Positions 59,401 to 64,000 of a stretch of DNA of 64,000 bases are shown in pieces. The first letter of the stretch is position 1; each line of letters starts with the position of its first letter. The stretch is from Spirochaetales bacterium (lineage in GTDB: Bacteria; Spirochaetota; Spirochaetia; Treponematales; Treponemataceae). The translations under genes and the position numbers were made by a program. The DNA is taken from positions 124,001 through 188,000 of the forward strand of contig JAQXNX010000011.1 of the NCBI GenBank assembly GCA_029098225.1, given 5' to 3'. The notes under the pieces are model-generated. The model made no database searches, had not been told where the DNA came from, and saw nothing but the letters and a program-made list of their open reading frames with translations.

Positions 59401-59856
59401 TCAGATTATATCCATTTTATATGTATTAACTTTAGAAATCAATTCAAAACCTTTCCGCAGAAACAGAGCTTTTGATGCAGAATTTTCATCTTTTACTTCT
59501 GCAACAACAGTTTTTATATTATACCAATTCTTTTTTAACTCTTCTATTCCCAATTGTAAAAAATTGCCAGCGATGTGTTTCCCCCGATATTCTTTTGTGA
59601 TACTCAGGGAAATGACACATTCTGTAGATTGTTCTGATTCTCGTTTAAAACGAATTTGTCCTACAAAACTTTTGTTATCAAATATGAGTAAAAAGAATGT
59701 GTTCACATCTGAAACAGTTTTTGCAAACCATTTGCAATGCTGTACGTATTCTATCGGTTTTGTATTGAATGAACAGGCACGAACAAGAGGATCATTGGAA
59801 AGAGAAAAAACGAGATCACAGTCTTGTTTTGTATTTTGGGCTTGGCGGATGGTCAT
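59401..59856 (-). CDS. pseH: PseH-type N-acetyltransferase
   Basis: A 151-residue GNAT enzyme that N-acetylates the 4-amino group of UDP-4-amino-4,6-dideoxy-AltNAc in pseudaminic acid synthesis. It has SLSNDPLVRACSFNTKPIEY (typical of PseH), CVISLSITKEYRGKHIAGNF (acetyl-CoA loop) and ENSASKALFLRKGFELISK. The ATG at 59856 is used; the longer frame starts with a TTG inside the upstream gene. The AbiE insertion separates it from pseI. It is not fused to PseG, unlike some relatives. Confidence 0.88.
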   Translation of the reverse strand: MTIRQAQNTKQDCDLVFSLSNDPLVRACSFNTKPIEYVQHCKWFAKTVSDVNTFFLLIFDNKSFVGQIRFKRESEQSTECVISLSITKEYRGKHIAGNFLQLGIEELKKNWYNIKTVVAEVKDENSASKALFLRKGFELISKVNTYKMDII

Positions 59857-59857
59857 A

Positions 59858-60628
59858 TTATTTATTTTCTCCAAGAATCATATTCAATTTTTTTGAATCT
59901 TCTTTAAACTCTTCCAGATTTTCAGCATTAAAACGTTTTGCCTCATTCGTAACCATTCCGCCCTCAGGCACAAATGAAAGAAAGTCTTTCAAAGGAAAAG
60001 TTCCCGATCCATAATGTAAATGACTATCAAATTCACTCGAATAATCACCATCTGTAAGATGATAAATACGAGGATAAAGTCTACTGAGTTCATTAATAAA
60101 CTCCATAGGCTCTCTTTTTAATGTTCTAGCCGCACAAATTGCATGACCAAAATCAAGACAAAAACCTGTGCCTTTGCCAATTCCGTCAATAATCAGTTTT
60201 AGATTGCTGTAAATACTTCCAACACAAGTACTGCCATCAAGCCCACGAATTGGTTTATTTTCGATTAAAAAGCGTTCATCTGCAAATGGTGTAAGTTGCT
60301 TTACAACTTCTCCAGGCATTCCATTTGTGCCAGAATGAAAGATGATATATTTTGCGTTTAATGCATCTGCAAATTCTATTGCTTCCTGAATTTTTCCCTT
60401 ATTTATATTTCGGGCAGAAACATTTGCTAAGTTTAATCCGGCAGCAGAATGAGGTGCATGAATTCCAAATGGGATATTGAACTGTTTCCAATAGGAAATA
60501 GTATCAGAATATGTTTCTGAGATAGCAAAAAGTTCAATATACTGAAATATTCCCTGATCATAATATTTTAAGATTTCTTCAGTGTATTGAATATCTTTAC
60601 TACCTATCTTTAAGCCTAGATTTATCAT
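59858..60628 (-). CDS. Sugar isomerase/epimerase-like TIM barrel, function unknown
   Basis: A 256-residue protein of the xylose-isomerase/AP-endonuclease-like TIM-barrel group. Candidate metal ligands are in GIHAPHSAAGLNLANVSARN, YIIFHSG, FLIENKP, CLDFGHAICAARTLK and YHLTDGDYSSEFDSHLHYGS. It occupies the position between pseF and pseH where pseG might be expected, and overlaps pseF as ATGA. It has no resemblance to the GT-B fold of PseG. It could be an isomerase, epimerase or hydrolase acting on the UDP-sugar or product. Confidence 0.7.
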   Translation of the reverse strand: MINLGLKIGSKDIQYTEEILKYYDQGIFQYIELFAISETYSDTISYWKQFNIPFGIHAPHSAAGLNLANVSARNINKGKIQEAIEFADALNAKYIIFHSGTNGMPGEVVKQLTPFADERFLIENKPIRGLDGSTCVGSIYSNLKLIIDGIGKGTGFCLDFGHAICAARTLKREPMEFINELSRLYPRIYHLTDGDYSSEFDSHLHYGSGTFPLKDFLSFVPEGGMVTNEAKRFNAENLEEFKEDSKKLNMILGENK

Positions 60629-61314
60629 ATATTCCTTAAAAAATTATATTTCATTTCAGCTATTCGCCAGTCGTCAAGAGTATCAATATCTTGAACTTTT
60701 TCTTCATCTAAAATGTAAGGATATGTATTCTCACCAAAACCTGAAAATGTTTCTTCAAAATATTTTTTGCTGTACCAATAAAAAAGTCCTGCATCATGAT
60801 ATGCATCAGGTAAATCCTGTGAACGCTTTGAATAATTTTCTGGCCAATTCATAACAAGTTTTTCATTCTCAATTTTTAATGAACGGAAAATTGTATATGA
60901 ATATTTTACGACAGGAACAACAGAAACACATTTTTTTTCATTAAGAATATTATAAGATTTTAAAATATCATTAACATCAATAAGTGGTGCAGTTGGAAGA
61001 ATACAACAAATTTCATCAAAAGATTTTCCTAACTTCTTGTATTCATAAAGAACTTCATTTAAGACATCCCTTAAAATGGCAAAATCATTTGATGTTTCTT
61101 TACTTCGCAAGAAAGGAACAGAAGCACCATATTTTCTTGCGATTTCTGCAATTTCAATATCATCTGTAGAAACCATAATCTCATCAAAAAGTTTAGATTC
61201 TAAAGCTGCTTCTATAGAATATACAAGAATAGGTTTTCCACAAAAGTCTTTTATATTTTTGCGAGGAATACGCTTACTGCCTCCACGGGCTGTAATTATA
61301 GCAACGCGACTCAT
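60625..61314 (-). CDS. pseF: Pseudaminic acid cytidylyltransferase
   Basis: A 229-residue CMP-sugar synthetase that activates the nonulosonate with CTP. It has the N-terminal nucleotide loop AIITARGGSKRIPRKNIKDF, VSTDDIEIAEIARKYGA, CCILPTAPLID and RSQDLPDAYHDAGLFYWYS, the last typical of PseF. It is coupled with pseC and the TIM-barrel gene through ATGA overlaps on both sides. Confidence 0.95.
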   Translation of the reverse strand: MSRVAIITARGGSKRIPRKNIKDFCGKPILVYSIEAALESKLFDEIMVSTDDIEIAEIARKYGASVPFLRSKETSNDFAILRDVLNEVLYEYKKLGKSFDEICCILPTAPLIDVNDILKSYNILNEKKCVSVVPVVKYSYTIFRSLKIENEKLVMNWPENYSKRSQDLPDAYHDAGLFYWYSKKYFEETFSGFGENTYPYILDEEKVQDIDTLDDWRIAEMKYNFLRNI

Positions 61315-62456
61315 CCAATTACTTCCTTAACAGCCTTAATAACGGTATTTACATCTTCTTCACTAAGCCCCGGATATAATGGAAGCGATAATTCCTGTTC
61401 ATAGTACTTTTCTGCAAAAGGATAGTCTCCTTCCTTATAACCGAAAGATTCTTTATAAAAAGGTTGGGTATGTACAGGAATATAATGCACCTGCGTTCCA
61501 ATTTCTCTTTCACGAAGTTCTTGCATTACCTGTGAGCGAGTTTTTCCTAAAGAAGCAAAATCTATCTGAACTGCATAAAGGTGAAAGCAAGATGAAACCT
61601 CTTTCGGTTCTGTAGGAGTCTTAAGATATTTCATTCCCTCAAATGCATGATTATATGTAGCAACAACTTCACGACGTCGTTTCTTGAAGAAATCAAGTTT
61701 TGCAAGCTGAGAGCATCCAAGAGCTGCCTGCATATCTGTCATGCGATAATTAAAGCCGAGAGACTGCATCTCGTAATACCATGGACCAGGATTTTTAGTC
61801 AAAAGCTTTTCATCTTTTGTTGTTCCATGGCTACGGAGCATCAAAAGTTTCTGATACAATTTTTCATCGTTAGTAGTTACAGCCCCACCCTCACCGGTTG
61901 TAATGGTTTTTACCGGATGAAAACTAAATACAGTCATATCAGAATATTTACAATTTCCAACATAAGAACCATCAGCGTACTGACTTCCGATTGCATGTGC
62001 AGCATCTTCAATTACATGAAGATTATATTTTTTTGCAATTAAACTTATGTTATCCATTTCACATGGAAGTCCAGCAAAATGTACTGGTATTATAAGCTTT
62101 GTTTTATTTGTAATATGCTTTTCTATTTCTGAAGGATTTATATTATAAGAAACCGGATTAATATCAGCAAATACAGGTTTTAAATTGTTATAAATCATAC
62201 AATTGCTTGAAGCAAGAAATGTATTTGGTGTTGTTATTCCTTCATCACCTTCAGATAATTCCAGAGCTGCAACTGCAATATGCAAACCAGCAGTTGCATT
62301 ACTAACAGAAACACAATATTTTGCACCTGTTATTTCACAAATTTTTTTTTCAAACTGAGAAACAGAAGGTCCCTGAGTAAGATAATCAGATTTCAGAACC
62401 TTTACAACAGCTTCAATATCAGAGTCGTCTATATATTGATGACCGTATCCAATCAT
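61311..62456 (-). CDS. pseC: UDP-4-keto-6-deoxy-AltNAc C4 aminotransferase
   Basis: A 381-residue DegT-fold PLP enzyme making UDP-4-amino-4,6-dideoxy-N-acetyl-beta-L-altrosamine. It starts MIGYGHQYIDDSDIEAVVKV, as PseC does. It has EDAAHAIGSQYADG, the PLP lysine in SFHPVKTITTGEGGAVTT and YEMQSLGFNYRMTDMQAALG. The start follows pseB with a 15-base gap, and the 3' end overlaps pseF by 4 bases. Confidence 0.95.
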   Translation of the reverse strand: MIGYGHQYIDDSDIEAVVKVLKSDYLTQGPSVSQFEKKICEITGAKYCVSVSNATAGLHIAVAALELSEGDEGITTPNTFLASSNCMIYNNLKPVFADINPVSYNINPSEIEKHITNKTKLIIPVHFAGLPCEMDNISLIAKKYNLHVIEDAAHAIGSQYADGSYVGNCKYSDMTVFSFHPVKTITTGEGGAVTTNDEKLYQKLLMLRSHGTTKDEKLLTKNPGPWYYEMQSLGFNYRMTDMQAALGCSQLAKLDFFKKRRREVVATYNHAFEGMKYLKTPTEPKEVSSCFHLYAVQIDFASLGKTRSQVMQELREREIGTQVHYIPVHTQPFYKESFGYKEGDYPFAEKYYEQELSLPLYPGLSEEDVNTVIKAVKEVIG

Positions 62457-62471
62457 GATATACCTCTAGAA

Positions 62472-63470
62472 TTAGATATTTCCAACCTTAGCACGGTTCT
62501 TTTCAATCCATTCCTGAAGCTGTGGGATTGTCATCCATTCTGTATTATTATCAGATGTATAACTAAATCCCTCAGGAACTCTCTTTCCACCTTTTATCAT
62601 CTTTTCGATTGTACTAAATTCACAAATCTGAGGAAGAATTTTAAAATGTTCAGGATATTCATAAGTATAGAAGGCATCTTCCTGACTAATCATTGCTTCA
62701 TGTAGTTTCTCACCAGGTCTAATTCCAATTTCAACCTGTTCAGCATTTGCATCAACCGCAGTAGCAATATCGCAAATATTCATAGAAGGGATCTTCTTTA
62801 CATAAATTTCACCACCTTCCATATCATCGAATGCATGCCAAACAAGCTCAACTCCCTGCTCCAAAGAAATCATAAAACGAGTCATTCGTTTATCAGTAAT
62901 TGTTAATTTTCCAGTTTTTGCAGTTTCCATAAAGAATGGAATTACAGATCCTCGGCTCCCCATTACATTACCATAACGAACAACAGCAAACTTTGTCGAT
63001 TTACCGCCAGAATAAGAATTTCCTGCAACAAAAATTTTATCAGAACAAAGTTTTGTTGCACCATAAAGATTTACAGGCTTACATGCTTTATCAGTAGAAA
63101 GTGCTACAAGTCTTTTTACACCTTTATCAATACAAGCATCAATAAGATTCATAGCACCATGAACATTAGTTTTTATACATTCAAAAGGATTGTATTCAGC
63201 TGTCGGAACGATTTTAGTAGCTGCAGCATGAACTACATAGTCTACACCATCTAAAGCACGCATAAGACGTTCTTTATCTCTAACATCACCAATAAAGAAA
63301 CGAACTCTTTTATCACCTTGGAATTTTTTTGCCATATTCCATTGTTTCATTTCATCACGAGAATAAATGATTATTTTCTTTGGGTTATACTTTTCAAGCG
63401 TCATTGGTACAAATGTATTTCCAAAAGAACCTGTGCCACCTGTTATTAAAATTGTTGAATTTGTAAGCAT
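62472..63470 (-). CDS. pseB: UDP-GlcNAc 4,6-dehydratase (inverting)
   Basis: The first committed enzyme of the pseudaminic acid pathway, 4,6-dehydration with C5 inversion. It is a 332-residue SDR protein. It has ILITGGTGSFGNTFVPMTLE, YSRDEMKQWNMAKKFQ (typical of PseB/FlaA1), VHAAATKIVPTAEYNPFE and catalytic YGATK (about 135-139). It heads the minus-strand cluster. Its leader carries a perfect 16-bp palindrome, AATTCAAATTTGAATT (63486-63501), a candidate operator, and an AAAAGG ribosome site. Confidence 0.95.
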   Translation of the reverse strand: MLTNSTILITGGTGSFGNTFVPMTLEKYNPKKIIIYSRDEMKQWNMAKKFQGDKRVRFFIGDVRDKERLMRALDGVDYVVHAAATKIVPTAEYNPFECIKTNVHGAMNLIDACIDKGVKRLVALSTDKACKPVNLYGATKLCSDKIFVAGNSYSGGKSTKFAVVRYGNVMGSRGSVIPFFMETAKTGKLTITDKRMTRFMISLEQGVELVWHAFDDMEGGEIYVKKIPSMNICDIATAVDANAEQVEIGIRPGEKLHEAMISQEDAFYTYEYPEHFKILPQICEFSTIEKMIKGGKRVPEGFSYTSDNNTEWMTIPQLQEWIEKNRAKVGNI

Positions 63471-63565
63471 AATTTATAACCTTTTAATTCAAATTTGAAT
63501 TTATATATTTAATGTATACTAACTAACAATATATACAAAGTAAAATAAATAATCAAGAAAATACC

Positions 63566-63594
63566 TTTTCATTAAAAAATTATTGTATTATAAT
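63566..63594 (+). promoter_or_regulatory. Candidate promoter of the last gene, possibly leaderless
   Basis: TTTTCA (63566-63571) and TATAAT (63589-63594) are spaced by 17 bases. The -10 ends only 6 bases before the ATG at 63601, so transcription would begin at about the start codon. No Shine-Dalgarno is present. Confidence 0.5.
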
Positions 63595-63600
63595 ATTTTA

Positions 63601-64000
63601 ATGATTTTTTTAAAACGAAAAGTTTCTCAAAATATTTATCTGTTTTCCTTAACTTTATCTATAATTCAATACTTCTTTGTATTTCTATATTTTTTTAAAA
63701 GTAAATTAAACTTTTCAACAAAAATCCTAATTATTGATTTTGTTATTATAATTTTATGGTCTGTTCTTTTTATTAAACGACAGTTAAAAGAAACGTTCAC
63801 CTTTCCTTCAATAAGAACCTGTATATTATTTTTCTCATTCACAATTGCAAGTTTTGCAATAATAAAAGGAAGTTGGTTTAATCAATATTTAAGACTTGAT
63901 GGAATAGAAAATTTATTTTCAGGTAAAACTCATATCGACTCTCTTTATCATTCTTCAATTGCTGAATCATTTATAACAAATGGTTATCCAAGTATTCAAA
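63601..64000 (+). CDS. Multi-spanning membrane protein, 3'-truncated by window end
   Basis: Open from ATG 63601 to the last base (133 residues seen). The start MIFLKRKVSQNIYLFSLTLS is followed by hydrophobic helices at about 12-32, 43-58 and 73-87. A loop DGIENLFSGKTHIDSLYHSS then holds a His-x-Asp and Asp-x-x-x-His pattern. Such GT-C-like 'GKTHxDxLYH' loops occur in large hypothetical membrane transferases of polysaccharide loci. The gene is divergent from pseB. No stop codon is in the window, so the full length is unknown. Confidence 0.7.
   Translation, partial: MIFLKRKVSQNIYLFSLTLSIIQYFFVFLYFFKSKLNFSTKILIIDFVIIILWSVLFIKRQLKETFTFPSIRTCILFFSFTIASFAIIKGSWFNQYLRLDGIENLFSGKTHIDSLYHSSIAESFITNGYPSIQ

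Overview
The window looks like part of the chromosome of a low-GC, anaerobic, host-associated spirochaete, most likely a gut or rumen Treponema. This is inferred from the low-GC DNA, the Na+/H+-translocating Rnf complex (order C-D-G-E-A-B), a four-subunit ferredoxin-dependent 2-oxoacid oxidoreductase, and a large surface-polysaccharide and nonulosonic-acid locus. No rRNA, tRNA, CRISPR array or recognisable IS transposase was seen.

Bases 1-18.4 kb are mainly housekeeping and energy metabolism: a 5'-truncated hypothetical gene, threonine synthase, an XRE-cupin regulator, the korDABC operon interrupted by a GxxExxY gene with repeat-bearing flanks, a Fic protein, a U32-like protein, an orphan LeuD-like subunit, an NCS2 purine permease, rnfCDGEAB with strong hairpins in two of its gaps, a serine recombinase and the flavin transferase apbE, which would load FMN onto RnfG and RnfD.

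Bases 18.4-50 kb form a surface-glycan locus, nearly all on the minus strand. It makes GDP-L-fucose (gmd, fcl), a UDP-uronate (ugd) and amino sugars (DegT aminotransferases), and carries about a dozen glycosyltransferases of GT2, GT4, GT10, GT32-like, GT-D-like and GT-C type, GtrA/GtrB-type lipid-linked sugar genes, LicD and a sulfotransferase. Standing against this on the plus strand are two tandem giant membrane genes that fuse a YidC/Oxa1-like domain to an alkaline-phosphatase/sulfatase-superfamily transferase domain. This is the most unusual protein architecture in the window. Small conflict-type modules sit among the glycan genes: a short HipA-like kinase with a small partner, and a clan-CD (caspase/legumain-like) protease with a small partner.

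Bases 50-63.5 kb hold a pseudaminic-acid-type nonulosonate pathway (pseB, pseC, pseF, pseH, pseI) with an embedded acyl-tailoring set (adenylation enzyme, acyl carrier protein, AAC(3)-type N-acyltransferase, SAM methyltransferase, DUF4910 metallohydrolase). An AbiE toxin-antitoxin pair is inserted between pseH and pseI. pseG is not visible. Treponema flagellins are known to carry modified pseudaminic-type sugars, so flagellin glycosylation is a plausible destination. The window ends in a 5' fragment of a plus-strand membrane protein.

At the DNA/RNA level the best signal is a 132-nt element present twice (20544-20675 and 37454-37585). The copies align without gaps, share linkers, and keep the same multi-branched fold although their stem sequences differ, which is compensatory covariation. 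A partial inverted copy lies at 20710-20740.
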